A stretch of DNA of 64,000 bases from Isoetes taiwanensis (GCA_021234155.1 JAJEKV010000080.1:2899867-2963866), one strand, 5' to 3'. Shown: positions 1 through 13,232, counted from the stretch's first letter. Program-made: numbers and translations. Notes: generated by a model not told the origin, from the letters alone.

Positions 1-522
1 TTCATGACTCCGGCGTCGTGGACGGTCGCCGGCATCAAAAAGACAAATGGGGGGAAGCAACAGAGACACCATGTCTCTAACTAGGTACACACTACCGAGA
101 CCCATCACAAATTTATCACTCTTGTGCTGCCATCCCCGCAAATGAAGGGATTTATATCCTTCACCGGGTCCGCACGATGCAAGATGTGACCAGCTCTTGG
201 GTATGAAGACCGTAGGGGTGTCTGGCATCAAGGCTTTCCCCTCCGGCCGAGAGGTGAACTTCCTGTCCGCATGTTTGACAATACCTAAAAGCGGGCATGC
301 TTTTGAGGTGGAATAATGATCTAGTTAGGGTTTGTGGGGTGAAGGTGTCGGAAATTTTAAGTGCAGCCGCTGGAACAAAGATGATACCCTACGCCGAGCC
401 GTGGCAGCTCGGAGATTCAAGCATCCGCAGTACGAGAAGCGTAAATACACCTTCCATTCTCGTCGGCCAAAGAAAGCATCAAAGCCTCCAAAGTTAGATC
501 GGCTAACAAAAATGAAGCCATC

Positions 523-2808
523 TTGAGGTATAGGAAGACCATGTGTTGCAAACAGAGATGTTGTGAGAAATTCAGTAGGGATCAAGCTATAAACATGCGA
601 AAGGATTTCTTCGCCATGAAATCGAGTGACAGGACCACTTTTGTGTATGACATGTTAGGCAACAATATGAAGGGTAGAAGGGTTCATCGACTAGTCTTGC
701 AAGGCATCAGTGTCTGCGAGAGAGCTTGGTATCTAGGTCTTGGGATTTCAAAGTCGGGGTATCTGAAGTGGAAGGCAGAATTCCGCTCCGGTGCTCGAAA
801 GGCCGAGCATGGCAATTCAGGCACTATGAAAGCACGTGCGGCCACCTTGGCCTCAGAGGCTGTTTTTTCCATGTTTGTGAAGGAAAATTGTGAGTCCTTA
901 CCTCACCGTAGCAGGAGGAATGATGATGGGATTCGAGAAAACGTGAGGAAGTTGCCTGCTATGTTTACGAAGACATGCATTCTCGAAGAGGTCAACGCTG
1001 AAGTGATGGCACTCACAAGCAAGAAGGTATCTCCGACAGGATTTCATAGGACGTGGAGGCGAGGCTTCAAGGACGCCGGATTGCTAAGAAGAATGCATTC
1101 TCCAAGTGTGACACTTATGGGGTTATCCGCACGGTTGCCAAGACCAAGGATGAGGCCGAGAGGAGAATATTGCATGATCGAGAAGGGCACATAGACTAGA
1201 GCAGCAATCATGTCGCACCCAAAGATCGGGTCATGGAGATCCTATCCCAATGTGCATCCTCGAGACTTTGTATGTATCATTCACGCACAAAATGGATCAG
1301 CAAAGACTATGATTCCAAAGTTGTTCGATTCCTCGCGAAGTCCCTTTGAGACTAGATAAGCTAAAGACTTCATTGACAGTGCACTTACCCACGCCATGGG
1401 AGAGGGTGCTATGGAAATTTTGCTTTGATCCGTGGGTCGACGACTCCAACTTCCATGTAGGTTCTTTGAATAGTATTTTGAAAAGGTTGAGCTGCCTAAT
1501 GAGTTTGCAGGAGGCCATCTTGCAATCGCCTGATCCATCAGTCCCAGATTGGGCCGTGGCCTTTACGTGACAACCACCGCGCTTAGCGCCCAAGTTGTCG
1601 CCCCGAAGAGCATCCCCGCTGCCATCCCTCAACCTGAGGGACCCTCATTGAAGCGTCTCCCCTCGCAAATTGTCAAGGTAACTAGACAATGCATCCGGAC
1701 AAAACAAGAATAGGTATGTATTCTCATATCTTTCATACCTTGTATATCCGGGTGTTTTCGAGGAGATTGAGTTAGGGTTTTATGATGCCTGGCCATACAC
1801 ATGATGATATAGATGCTATGTTTGGTAATTTTTCATCTACCTTCAATCTCAACACGCCAGTGCCATATGTTGTTGATAAGGTTCCAGATTGGAAAGGTTT
1901 CATAGAAGGGTATATCCCTGATGGGGAAGATAGATTGACAGTCACACCGAGCCTCGACCTTTATGTTTGCTATGAATGGTGACTGGCCCGCTATGTACCA
2001 TAAGGCTCGTCCCGACGCTAAGGGATTGGCTACCTCACCGGTGGAATAAGAATGTGGAAAGAATGAGAGGATGGAAAACCCCTAATGCCATCCGGAACCA
2101 AGATGCTAGCACCTAAGAGCTCTGTGAAAGACATTGGTCAGCTCCAAACAAGATCCATAAGCATATCCTCCATTGGGTCGCATGCTCGACGAACAAGAAG
2201 GGCACACCGAGACGGCCAAATATACAAAGCATACAATTTACTACGCGACAATTGAATATTGGATGGGACTCTTGGAGCATCCGAGTAACATCACCAACGT
2301 GGAAGGTCCTTACGAGGACTTTTGGCCGCCAGACTAGGCAAGATAGACTTGACGCATTCGATGTGGTGGGCGTGGTGGAGCCAATTGCAACCATCACTCC
2401 CGCTTATGTTGGTCCATTGAAGGATAAGCCCGCATCGCAATTCAATCCTTTCAAGGATTTGAAGAAGGGCATGTTTGTATTGGCGCCACGATGATGTCTT
2501 GTGCCCAACATGGCTAGGGTATGCTACGTGAGAAAACCCCAAATGGATGATAAGAAAGACAACTTCTCGAGACTATCCGTGTCACTTGGTGGGAGCCTGT
2601 CCCCTGTTAGGGAACCGTGTGTTCCCGTACCAACTATGTCAATTGTTGGAAGAAGAGATGGAGGCCGACCACTGCTAGTGACCACATTGAGATAGAGAGT
2701 ATTGACTACGCTTGGAGTTCTTCAAATAAGAAGAAGCTACCAAACACTGTCAAGATTCCCACACTTGTTGCAGAAGCATATGCGACACTTGCCGGGGATG
2801 TATGTTAG
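523..2808 (+). pseudogene. Decayed DUF7869-type protein gene
   Basis: This stretch holds the broken remains of a large protein of the family usually annotated as DUF7869, a multicopy, transposon-associated family of unknown function. The first open segment (523-1194, 223 codons) has a Cys-rich start and helical N-terminal sequence. In the next frame, from about 1,090, the relic reads CDTYGVIRT then EAERRILHDREGHID, a characteristic block of this family, followed by a stop. At 1,782-1,982 comes the hallmark GHTHDDIDAMFG. Further pieces follow at 2,252-2,494 and 2,650-2,808, where the C-terminus ends in KIPTLVAEAYATL. At least four frame changes and stops separate the pieces, so it cannot encode the full protein. 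The family assignment rests on the GHTHxDID motif and the order of blocks. It is clearly a different lineage from the copy at 34-36 kb. Confidence 0.65.
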
Positions 2809-4860
2809 TGTTATCGAAGCGTCTCTTTTATAAAAAGTCCACAATTCAAGGTATTGTCCATATTTAATGAAACTGTGCTTTGACATGTAAGTTCAGAAAT
2901 TATGCTCCAACAAACTTAAATGTATTAGCTGAATACCTAAAAAAGAGTGGAAACTTTTGTGCTCACTATCCATATTAGGGTTCAATACAAAACTATAGTC
3001 TCTCGTTCTAGATTTGACAATACAGTTTTCTTTTTTTTCCTCCTTTTGGAGGGCTATAATATAAAACTTGGGTGCAGGCAGCTTCCAAATCAATATCTTA
3101 ACGTGCTGCCTCAACATCTTACAATCATTATACACCTTGAACAATATATTTCAACATGGCAATAAATCTATTTCAGCACTATAAGAATCCAATTATAGAC
3201 CGTAAATAATTTACATGAGAAGCACGTTGCAGATGTAACTTTGAGCAATTCAGTTCCCTATAAGAGTTCCTAAGCAATAATGCATGAAGTTTGAGCTCCA
3301 AACAAAATAATGCATGAAGTTTGAGCTCCAAACAAAATCCGGATCTTGAAAGAATCTTGAAGAACCAAAGCAAGCAACATTGAAAATTGGGTTTCATGGA
3401 ATAAAATAACGGCTAAGGTTAGCCAAATGGCTATTTTGTAGCAATTTTTCCAAGAAAAATGGCTAAAGTAAATGGAAAAAAGGCCCAAAAAAAAAAGAAA
3501 ATTTTAGCCCAATTTTTTTGCCGCCCAAGTGAGTTTTTAAGTTGAATAGCCAAACCTTTACCTCCAGACATATCCATCAGGACATCGATTAGCTAAACCT
3601 AAGACAGAGTGGGCTTGGAAAAATGGATAGATTAGCCCGAAAGTCAACATCAATGTATGTACTAACTTTAAGAAATTTCAAATAGGGTTTATATTTTTCT
3701 TTTTTTTTTCCCACTTTCTTTCTTGTTCCAAGTATAAAGTTGAAGAATTAGAGGAAAAGGAACAATGTAGTTCTTTTTTTTTTTTAGGTTTTTGAACATG
3801 TTCATGTATTTACAATAAGTTCAATGTCTTTGCCAAAATGCTTGGATTTTTTTAAATTGCTATAGCGTGATGGCTAATATTTACCTTTCCATTTTGTGAA
3901 AGTTTAGCCAAAAGCAAGAAACTGTGATGGAGAAAAACTATTTAGTTTAGCCAAGTGTTAGAAATTTCTAGCCCCAATTTGAAGGTAGTTTAGCTAAACC
4001 TATTTTGGCTACACTAAAATATGGGAGTAGTAATTTATTCCATGTTGGGTTTTGCGTTCAATCTATGTTAAAGAACCTTGAAGAACCAAAGCAACATTTG
4101 AGTTTTGGAACATTGAGAGAAAAGGTTGTTGGAAAACTGAAATGCTAACGCAACCTTAATAACATTGCAGGTTCCTAAATTATGCCCATCAACGCTGGGC
4201 GTCAGTATGACTAAAATCCAGCGGATCCATTTGATCCATTGGGCCATTGCCGGATCCTAAGCGGCTTCTACCAATTTGAGCGGCTGGGCAGAATGAGCGA
4301 AAGCGAGGGAAAATGAAAGCGCCAACAGCCGGATGATCCACATTCGTGCTTTTTTTTTTTATAGCTATCTATCTATCTATCTATCTTTTCAAAATAAAAA
4401 TATTATCTATTTTCTAAAATACATGTTGGCATCAAGTTGTTCCTATACATAACAAATGTAAGATGTGTGGCATTCTTCCATCACAAATTCGTCATGATTG
4501 TACTCTAGTGTCTTGGTAGTTTGCTCTCATTTTTACGATTCTCCATATACCGGATGAGACACGAACTAGATGTTGAGAGAGCCAATAGCACCTGATGGCA
4601 ATCGGAGTGCTGGCGACCGTATGTAATTATCTTAGTGCCGTCTGTTGTTTGTTTGTCCCGATTGGGAACCTTATACATGGGTATTCCTTGCTTTTTTTCT
4701 GACATTTGCATCTTTCCTATTATCTTTCCAATAAAGAATAAAATACTCCCAACAATGTCCCCGAGATTGCCCCTTGAAGAAAGCTTGTCTATTCAATGCA
4801 CCCATGGTTGTTTTTACTCAAGACTATTAGCCATGAAGGAAGGGGAGTATAGAGAGCAAG
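2809..4860. other. Intergenic, no gene seen
   Basis: This AT-rich stretch has scattered poly-T/poly-A runs and a TATC microsatellite near 4,365-4,385. Between 3,400 and 4,030 the words TTAGCCAAA and GGCTAA recur, which looks like decayed repeat sequence. No reading frame here has a recognisable product. Confidence 0.5.
3276..3340. repeat. 30-bp tandem duplication
   Basis: Two adjacent near-identical copies of a 30-bp unit containing TGCATGAAGTTTGAGCTCC start at 3,276 and 3,306. Confidence 0.8.
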
Positions 4861-5147
4861 GATCTATCAGCGAAGGGCGATGTTTACAACTTTGGATATG
4901 TGTTGTTTGAGCTTGCCACTGGGAAAAGAAATTATATTAAGTTGATTAACTGGGTAAGGACTTTAGTTCGTGATAAACACAGCCGCAAGGCACTAGATGG
5001 CTTTTAAGTGAAGAGTCTACTGAGGAAATGCTTGAAATGTTGCGAATTGCATATTTATGTACTGCTGAGCACCCTTCGAAACGACTTACAATGCAACGGG
5101 TTGTTGGTTTGTTGAAATACTTGAAGAAAAACCAATCAACTTGCTAG
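4861..5147 (+). pseudogene. Receptor-like kinase C-terminal fragment
   Basis: A relic of the C-lobe of a plant receptor-like protein kinase. The first segment (4,861-5,004) reads AKGDVYNFGYVLFELATGKR, which is kinase subdomain IX (D-V-Y-x-F-G and the E-L-x-T-G motif of plant LRR receptor kinases), followed by [14 protein letters not shown] stop at 5,005 requires a frame change at a TTTT run. The second frame (5,004-5,147) continues with [14 protein letters not shown] and [14 protein letters not shown], the subdomain XI region with its conserved Arg, and ends in TAG. The catalytic loop and ATP-binding lobe are not recognisable upstream, so this is a truncated, frameshifted remnant. The LRR exon at the right edge of the window belongs to the same broad class but need not be related. 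Confidence 0.7.
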
Positions 5148-5383
5148 GGCCATATTTATTACTGTATTCCCTTGAGTTTTTTCTTAAGTATGAAAATATA
5201 TGGATGTTGGGATTCTCTTTTTTTTTTTTTTTTTGATTGAAGGCTATATATATTTAAGTATTAGTTGAATATACAAAAAAACTTTTTTCAAGGGAAGTAT
5301 AACCCTGGCGAGAATTCAAGACTGCACTGATTATAAAGTAACAGAGATCAAAAAGTTCAAGAAGTTTGTAGACATATCATGAG

Positions 5384-5590
5384 TTAGTGAATTGATTTGA
5401 GATTCAGGTTGCTGCATTTCCTTGCCCTCCCTTTGAGAGTAGTGTGGAAAGTATAGTAGATGCACAAGCAGGTATCCGCCTTAGCCATATTATATCTTCC
5501 TTTGGCGTCTTTGGCCTTGCAAATCAGCTTCCTTCTGACATTCAAATTCTGGTCGCAACAGCAACCACAGGTACACAGGGTATCTCCATG
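5384..5590 (-). pseudogene. Open frame cut by the CACTA element, 3' half
   Basis: A minus-strand open frame of 69 codons begins exactly at the left target-site copy (codon CAT, 5,588-5,590) and ends at a stop at 5,384. It is Cys-rich near its start (CTCGCCCDQN). Deleting the transposon and one ATG duplication joins it in frame to the 43-codon frame at 26,962-27,090. I do not recognise the product. It could be a host exon, part of the adjacent LINE tail, or chance. Confidence 0.3.
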
Positions 5591-5599
5591 CACTACAAA

Positions 5600-6030
5600 A
5601 ACGTTGAGCCTTTTCGACGTCTATATCGACCTTTGAACGTCGATGCAACGCCGATCATCGACGCTCAAAGGTCGACGGTAAACCTCTATATCGACCGACG
5701 ATCGCCGATCGTCGACCAAAACCGCCGAAATATGTGTCGAAAATAGCGGGCGCGATGGTCGCATTTATGGATGATCGATCATCGACGACCGGACGTGGCG
5801 ATGCCACGGGTGATGCCATCACTGCCGCCCAGTCGTTATCGCCCAATCAACGCCGATGATCGACGCTCACCGGCGTGCCATGGTGGCGTGGCGCGCAACA
5901 CCGGAGGTTCGGCAGGCGGCGGCGGCGTGACGCCAGACGCCGATGATCGACGCTCATGCGAAGGACGGCAAAAACCCATCGCTACCATGCCGTGGCGTGC
6001 CATGGTGGACGCCGATCATCGACGTCTCTA
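5600..6030. repeat. Left subterminal palindromes of CACTA
   Basis: About eight copies of the hyphenated palindrome CGTCGATNATCGACG or close variants (GCCGATCATCGACGC, GCCGATGATCGACGC) are spread over 430 GC-rich bases. In CACTA elements such subterminal repeats are transposase binding sites. That function here is inferred from position and symmetry. Confidence 0.75.
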
Positions 6031-6240
6031 AATATTAAAAAAAAATTAAAAAAATTAAAAAAATTAAAAAAATTAAAAAAATTAAAAAATTTAATGGGTG
6101 CAATTTAAGACTAAAGACTTCGAATTTTATTTATCAAATAAAATATTTGGAGAAATCTAAATTAATCAATTAAAATCTAATTAAAAACAACTAAAATCTA
6201 AATTAATCAATTAAAATCTAAATTAATCAATTAAAGATCG
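6031..6240. repeat. AT-rich simple and short tandem repeats
   Basis: An (AAAAATT)n run occupies about 6,032-6,090. It is followed by several copies of TAAAATCTAAATTAATCAAT. Confidence 0.75.
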
Positions 6241-6399
6241 CTTTTAAAATAGACTTAGGTATCGAGGCGCATTAATTTAATCAAAATATAAAAAGTAGTG
6301 AGAAAATATACTTTCAAAATCATATTCAACAAAAGTTAATGTATCATTGAACTACAAAATACTTAAAGTCTATTCACCACATTTGGAGTTGGAGAATAG

Positions 6400-9300
6400 C
6401 GAGACATAACATAAAAAATCGAAGAGTTCAAGTTTGCGCCACCGTGATGACCTCTCGCCTTCCCTCGTCGTCCCCGCCATGAAAACATATCACGGCTTAA
6501 AGCTAAATACTTGCAAAGAATTATGTAGTGAATAATACATACATCACCCTTTTCACCAAGAGCGATTCGATGGTCGCCGCATTGCCCAAATGATTAGCCC
6601 TTTCACATCATCTCTAGTCACCGGCCGCTTAAGGATTGTTTGGCACAAGTCGTTAAAATTACTATAACCACCAGATCCAAATATGTTGGTAGCATAGCGC
6701 CGGATTCTCAAGTCGTACCTTCTTTGCCAAAGCCGGGCCGAGTTGTCGCTTACTCCTCTCACCGACAATATGTTGGCCTTGCAAGATCGCAACACAACAC
6801 AAGTCCTTAGTCCCTTTATATAAATCTAGATATACGCCTACGACTTGTGCTAAGCATTAGAGATGTACTACTTAATGACGCTTCGCTCATCCAATGGGGT
6901 CGAAGCCGCTTCTTCTATCTGGACATTTTCCATATCAAGATGTTTTATCACCGTTTTTTTCGGTCGGTCGGTTCCGCATAACGAAATCAAACATGAGTAC
7001 CATATTGATCAATGATTAAGAACAAGGGAAGGTAATACCTCATGGCTTTAACATGTTGACCAGCTCGCCATCACGCCTTCTTGACATCTCTCCTGCTTTG
7101 AGCTCGTGATATTCCTCCTCTAGCCTATTCCTTAGTTCTATTTTCTCCTGATCAAATGAGTCATCCCTCCAAGTACCCTTTGTGGACGTTGGTAACAATG
7201 TTGTTCGTGAGGGCATTCAAATCTCCTATGAAATTCCTCTCCATCTTTAGTAGTGCCCAAATGAAACTTGTGTTCGCTTCACTCAACAAAGAAAATCGAC
7301 TTCAAAGTTAATACATATGAATAGGTGTTAGTGAACCATAAATTACGTGAATTGAAGATGAACTCACTCATATAAGAAGTGGTGTGCACGCCTGCTGGGG
7401 TCCGTAAGCCTCTCTAGCTGCTGAAGAGGAAAGCCTGGGACCTTATTTTGCCGCCGACGCCATTACCGACGCCCTTCGGGAGGTTCCCCGAGGCTCACCG
7501 ATATTCGCCAAGTGTAGGCAAACCTATGTCGAAATGGAACACCCCTCGCCTCTAGTTGCGACCAGTGGCCCTTTGCACCGCGGGCGAATTCTTCAGCGAC
7601 AACGCCGCTGATCGCCGAACCGGACCGGCTTCTGGTGGTGGTGTTTCTTTCTTCCCGGCCGAGACTATAATGCGATATGACGGAGATCCATACCGAGATC
7701 GTGGATCCTCGTCCCCCGAGATGAGCCCTCGCCTCTTATTCTTCTTGGTGCGGTTATGTTTGGGGTTGGTACCCAAACAGGCCCCAAATATAAGGGTGCA
7801 AACCAAGCACACGAAGAAAAGAACAATGGTGGATATGCACCCCACATTTAGAAAAATATTTATTAGAATATATTAGAAATAAACTACTAACCTAAATGTT
7901 AACCTAGCTAATAATGCATACCAAATCCAAGAAAATGGTTTAGGTGGCGGTGGTGGACTACGTCCAACCAAGTACTTCCCCAAACGCGGGCTAACGCAGG
8001 TTTGTTGTCGCCAAGAATGTTGTCAATCCACCAAAGTAACAAATGGGTTGGCAACCCATAGTAGGTCACGCCACTAAAGCTCATAATTGCCGACATGCAC
8101 AAGTACCCCTAAGTTATTAATATTGAGTGTGTTGAATGACATATTAAGAAATTAAGAAACCTTAATTACATAGAAATTTCATTGCACATTTAACAAGCTT
8201 TGTTTTATTATATTGACGTAATAAAAGTTTGACGATATTAACATGGCTCGACTTACAAATGTCTTTAAATATTTACTAGTTACACAACGCTCTAGACAAG
8301 GTATACAATGTCTAATTCATTCTTTAAGTGCTTGCAAACAACAACTTTGACATCTCCAAGACATCCATGCACTTCATATGTCGCCTTTGTCTCACAACCA
8401 TGGTAGAAGATATTCCAACACTTCAGAAAGGCTTCAACAACTTCAAGCTTTGCATCGTTGTGTGAACATGTAATTAGCGTGATGAGCCATCATTCTTGTT
8501 TTTGCTCCTCCAACTTGTCAAGACGCCTGTTGGTACATATGTGTTGGATTGATGTATTGGCCATTGTCGACATTGTTAAACCACTCCATTCGTCGTGATA
8601 GCTTGCACAAAATCAAGGAGCATGTCATAGATGTATCCCAATGCATAGACATCTTGAATTTCGCCCCCAAACACGATCATCATCCTTCGATTTCTCAAAG
8701 ACACTTTTCTCGTACCAAGGATATTTCGCTTGTCCATCCGAAAGTCGATGATATTGGCTCTTCAACACGGACGACGTTCTTTGCAATAATAATGTAATGC
8801 GCCCTCCCAATCACCAATTGCCACCCAAACATTTGTGTACTTGTCGTCAAAATGTAATTTGACTCTTTTGCAATTGAGCTTTATGTGAGTAAATGGCCCT
8901 TGTGGATCTCAAATGACACCTTCGCTAGGGCAAGAGCTATCTCTGAAACATACCGATATACAACTCTCATTCGAGCCCTAACTTCAAATGGATATGTGTT
9001 TGGGAGGCCTTTTTTTGTCGTGTGGGCTATTGGCGCTTGACCATCTCCTATAACGTGAAAGGTCATGAGGTAAATAGTCAAACAAGTGTGCAAGTGTTTC
9101 TCCATTCATAAATGGTAGAATCACCATTGGCCCTATTGTACCCCCAAAATAGAGCTAGCAACTTCATAAGCAAGTCCAATGGGTGTAGCCGGTCAGATGA
9201 TCTGGACTCTTGAAGCGTATATATTTTGGGCCTTCTCATATGACATGCTCCTATCTCCCCTTTATAAACCCATCCAAAGATAGAACTTCATCATCTTGGA

Positions 9301-9900
9301 AGTGTTGTGTTCCAATGATCTTGATTTGATATGTGTTATGAGTTGATCTCTCTTCAATCAAAGATCAGGCTCTACGGCCTCTATGGGTATGGGTTCAACG
9401 AAGATTGATGTCTTCATGTGATTTTCCAAAGAAAAGTGGGGCATGCTAGGCCCTCGCTCCCACTAGAGCTTCCCCTTGATGCAAAGCGTTTCTTATTATC
9501 TCCAACCGACGTGCATTGAGATCCTTAATGACATTCTTGTGATGATCCGTGACGCTTTTTTTGGAGGAATTCCAACTAGGCTACCCATTCCTCGACCACG
9601 AGCCTTTGCATTGGGACTTTGAAGTCGACCAATGGTTCAAACATGTCTCCAGTTCGACCATAGGGTTTCCAAGCATTGACTTTACATGTGTGTTCGGAAG
9701 AGATGTCAACATTTCCTTTCGGCCCGGCCATTTTGATGCTAACTCATTTTGACACTTCCTTTGGACATGCCTTACAAAATGGTCGAGACGTTGACCAGCT
9801 TTGCGTCTCCTCCGGGACTTTCGTTACATATCTCATTTATGAGCACACGCCTAATCTCACTAAGCATTTGTGTCTTCACATTTGGGGCCATACCTACAAA
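6400..9900 (-). pseudogene. Coding relics inside CACTA, product not identified
   Basis: Several minus-strand open patches look like old exons but do not join into one frame. They lie at 6,553-6,795 (basic, with RRPSNRSW at its end), around 7,030-7,290 (including a coiled-coil-like RNRLEEEYHELKAG), 7,908-8,102 (a hydrophobic WWIDNILGDNK segment), 8,625-8,810 and 8,881-9,105. An AG acceptor-like site (TTTGTAG) sits near 9,893 on the minus strand. In CACTA elements this region would be expected to carry TnpA/TnpD-type genes, but I see no diagnostic transposase motif, so the function is unassigned. Spacers between the patches contain many stops. Confidence 0.3.
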
Positions 9901-10317
9901 CCAAATTAAACTAATTTTATCGGCAATGCATAAAAAAAAATACAAAGAAAAAAGGATTCTCGGATTAACCTAAATACATTAGCAAATAAATTTACAAAGA
10001 GTAGTAGGTGAGCTTGGACCCGAAGCACTTAGTCCCTCCACTCAAGGTGGAGTCGACCATGCCCCTTGCCCAAGTCTCCCCAAGTTTTTTAAACCTAAAC
10101 AAAGCATTAAACTTAAACGTATTAAAAATAAATTCTTACCCGAATAAGTACAAGGTGTTCGCTGTCGCTCAAAAAAGCAACGCATTTTGTTAGGAGTTAT
10201 GCATGCAAAACAAGACATCCAATGGTTAGAAAAATATTAAACTAAGTAAGAAACAAAACATTGCAAGGTCGCTCATCGACCTTGCATTAAAAAAAAAAAA
10301 ACAAAAACAAAGGAAGT

Positions 10318-10800
10318 CGTCCTTCATCGAATTTTAAGAAAATAATAGAGGAAGAATCGAAGAGGAAAACGAATGGTGAAAAAGAATTCGAAGAAGAAGA
10401 ATGGAGGAGGAGGAGGAAGAAGAAGAAAAAGTGGAGGAGGATGATGAAGATGAAATAGAAGAAGAAGAAGAAATAGAGGAAGAGATGATGAGAGAAAGGG
10501 ATGTAAGAATTCGGAAAAGAATATAGAAGAGGGAGAGATTTGGAAGAAGGAAGAAGAAGCAAGAATTTGGAAGAACAAAGAAGCAAGAATAAAAAAAGGC
10601 ATGGCAAATATGAGGATAGAAACATTGGAAGGGATCAAAATGGAAAGGGGATGGAAGAATCAACTAAAAGAGGCCAAGATTGATGAGAATGGGAAGAACA
10701 AACAACAAGAATATAAATCCCTAAAACTTGGAAAAAAACAAGCATGGATTCAAAAAAAGAGATGGTTGATCCAAGCACATACCTTCTGGAGCTTCAAGAC
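10318..10800. other. Purine-rich low-complexity tract
   Basis: The + strand is almost entirely A and G over about 250 bp (GAGGAGGAAGAAGAAG-type sequence), then grades into A-rich sequence. Long frames on both strands here (Glu/Lys-rich on +, Ser/Phe-rich on -) follow from composition and are not taken as genes. Confidence 0.6.
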
Positions 10801-10900
10801 CGATGGGCGCAAAAAATCGCCGGAATAAATGCTCCTCCAAGTTTCTTGCTTGCTCGAAATAGGTCACAGGTTTTCCGCCCTGTTCCGGAAATATTACAGA

Positions 10901-11010
10901 GCAACGTCGATAATCGACGTCGCGACGTCGATAATCGACGTTCAGTATAAACGTCGATGATCGACGGATATACCGACAAAACGGTCAATATCGACGTTGG
11001 CCAAAAAAAA
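10901..11010. repeat. Internal cluster of CACTA-type palindromes
   Basis: Three ATCGACG palindromes (two ACGTCGATAATCGACGT and one ACGTCGATGATCGACGG) lie next to a poly-A run. The part from about 10,946 recurs at 22,087 as the left edge of the duplicated segment. This may be an old element end now inside the larger CACTA. Confidence 0.65.
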
Positions 11011-12238
11011 AAAAAAGTTAATTGTACCTACAAAGGTTTGAATTGAAGCAAAAACCCTGACATCCAAAACCCTAGCCGCTTCAAATTTCTTGGTTGAGGC
11101 AACAAGAGCTTGGCCGCTTCAAATCTAGTTCTAGCAAGCATCCCAGGCGTCTTTGGAGCGATCTAAGGTTACATTTTGTATTTCCTTTCTCTGCAATCAC
11201 TCCTTGTTCATTATCGTTCTTCGCCCCTTATTTGTAGCTCTTTCTAATGTGAGGATGCAGGATGCCTCGCCCTACTATACGAATAACGCCATTGGAAAGA
11301 CGTTTCAGAGTATGGTTGATCGTGTGCCAGCCGCGTCACGAAATCCTCCAGGAACTATGCAGTTGCGAAGATGAAGCATTAGAGGAAATAGAATACCAGC
11401 TAGAGCTGTTGAAGAAGAAGAGAGATGAATACAATAGCTTGCCCGATAATACCGACCGCCAAGATTTGGAGATAAGTTGGCAAATTATGTGCGTGAGCTG
11501 AATTTCTTTGAAGGCATTATTGGATGTGCCGGCGACGACATTGAGTGTGAGGTCGTTCCTCTTCCACCTTTTGAGGCAACCTCACGATCTCGACATTTTT
11601 GCGTGATATTTGTACTCTAATCATAGTATTTGAGCCACATTGGATAAGTATTTGAGAATATTTGAGTATTTTGTTCAAGTTTTGGATCTTTATAATCGCT
11701 TATCTTTTGTTCTAGCATTTCTTATACTTATATTCTCTCTCATATTGTTAGATAGGCTCGGTCTTGGATTGAAGTGGAATAGCAAAGATCTCCTCTTGCA
11801 TATGATTAAGCGATTCATCTACATAGCATTGCAAAATCTCAAGATCCTATGCTCAAATTGAAATGTGCAATCTCACGTACATATCGGCGAATTGGTTGCG
11901 CTCGATGGGGTCCGGCTCTTTGGGGTAGGGTTAGGAGCTCGAATTTAACTCATGGCTTAGATAATGCTTTAGATAGTTGATGACAATCAAAACCAAAGAG
12001 TAGAGAAAGAAAAGGATGGAGCGCATTCTTGCCTAGATGATGACAAAGTAAACCAAGTATGTCAAGTATTGAACATGGAGATAAGGGTGGAACGCCAAAA
12101 TATTATTCCATTGCTGCATGGCTTAGATAAAGACAACATAAATGGTGTATATCCTAGTTCCTTTCTTTGAGAAATTGACCGTGACATGGTCACTAAGCGT
12201 GCCGCATTACACAGGCGCCACGCAGAATTAGAATCTCT
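10946..12238 (+). repeat. 1.3-kb duplicated segment, copy A
   Basis: This segment matches 22,087-23,370 almost base for base with small indels. Shared anchors are the CGTCGATGATCGACGG palindrome, the poly-A after GGCC, CCCTAGCCGCTTCAAAT, and the approach to the first 1.1-kb repeat unit. In both places it directly precedes a run of the 1.1-kb repeat, so segment and repeat were probably duplicated together. Confidence 0.85.
11262..11501 (+). pseudogene. Small ORF of the duplicated segment, frameshifted copy
   Basis: A 79-codon frame starts MPRPTIRITPLERRFRVW and contains a charged, coiled-coil-like middle (ALEEIEYQLELLKKKRDEY). Compared with the copy at 22.4-22.75 kb, it loses the frame just after SLPDNT. 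The downstream sequence that would continue it in the other copy is still present but out of frame. I do not recognise the product. Codon 1 is chosen because the other copy has an ATG at the same place. Confidence 0.35.
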
Positions 12239-13232
12239 GGGATTTTAGGGTCCGTGCTCAAGGCCGGCCAACACCCCCACTCCACGCCAAGTCACGGCGC
12301 AAGGTCCCACCGAATCGACAAGGAGAGGGCCTCCAAAACGAAACCCCTGGGCTGCGTGGTTCTAGAAGGGTTTGCGTTTTGGGGCCGAGACTTGGTTTGT
12401 TGCACTTGGGACCTGGCGAGAAGCCGCAGCCGGAATACGGAGCAAGGGGAACGACGAGCAGAGTTTGGGCCTGTCCTCCTCCGATGTGGCAAGTAGAAGT
12501 CGGGGGCTTTTGCAAAGGGCAAGACATTCATAAATTTGTACTTAATGCATTGTACGAAAATAAATTCTGATTTTTGCCAGCTGGATTCCTAATCCATCTC
12601 CAAAGACACAGCCCAATTTTCAAATTTTCTGAGAAGGTCTAGGTCAAAGGGTTAGCATTAGAACGGCTCGGGGCAGCCCGCTGCGTAGGCAACCGAGCCG
12701 CACCCTTCCCAAGTCAAACGAGGCCGATCTTGCAGGATCCTCACAAGAGGGGGGAGAGTCCGACCCCAAGAGGCGGGATCCAAAAAAGTTCCCGAGGCAG
12801 CCCTTCCTGGCAGCGCCCCCGGGTCGCACGCTAACGACCACCCTCCCGAGCCCTTCCCCTATCCGACCGCTTGGATCCTCCGCTCGGGGGCCTCTTTCGA
12901 AGGCCCAAAAGATTCCGTGATCGGGTCCCGGGAGAACTTGTCAAACCGGGCCTTGCCCCGAGGGTTGGCCTTTGTAGAAACCGCAGTTGTCTTGTCGCTC
13001 GCACTGTGGAGGCTCTGAATGGCAAATCGACCGCCAAATCGTCCGAATGGCCAAATTACCCTAGGGAGCAAGTTACAAGGTTGGTTTTGCAAAAGAAAGA
13101 ACACTCATGCCCTCCACGACAAGATATCTCAGCATCCACATCCTAGGCCAATTGCCTACGAGTGTGATGGAAGTGAGCTACTTTGGCGCTTCTTGGAGGT
13201 CGGGTGGTCTTTTGGCCATGGAACTTGGTCCC

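Noticed and set aside
10287-10663. Ser/Phe-rich minus-strand frames
   Set aside because: Antisense of a purine tract.
12239-12260. Telomere-like GATTTTAGGG
   Set aside because: It occurs once per 1.1-kb unit and is not a run of TTTAGGG.
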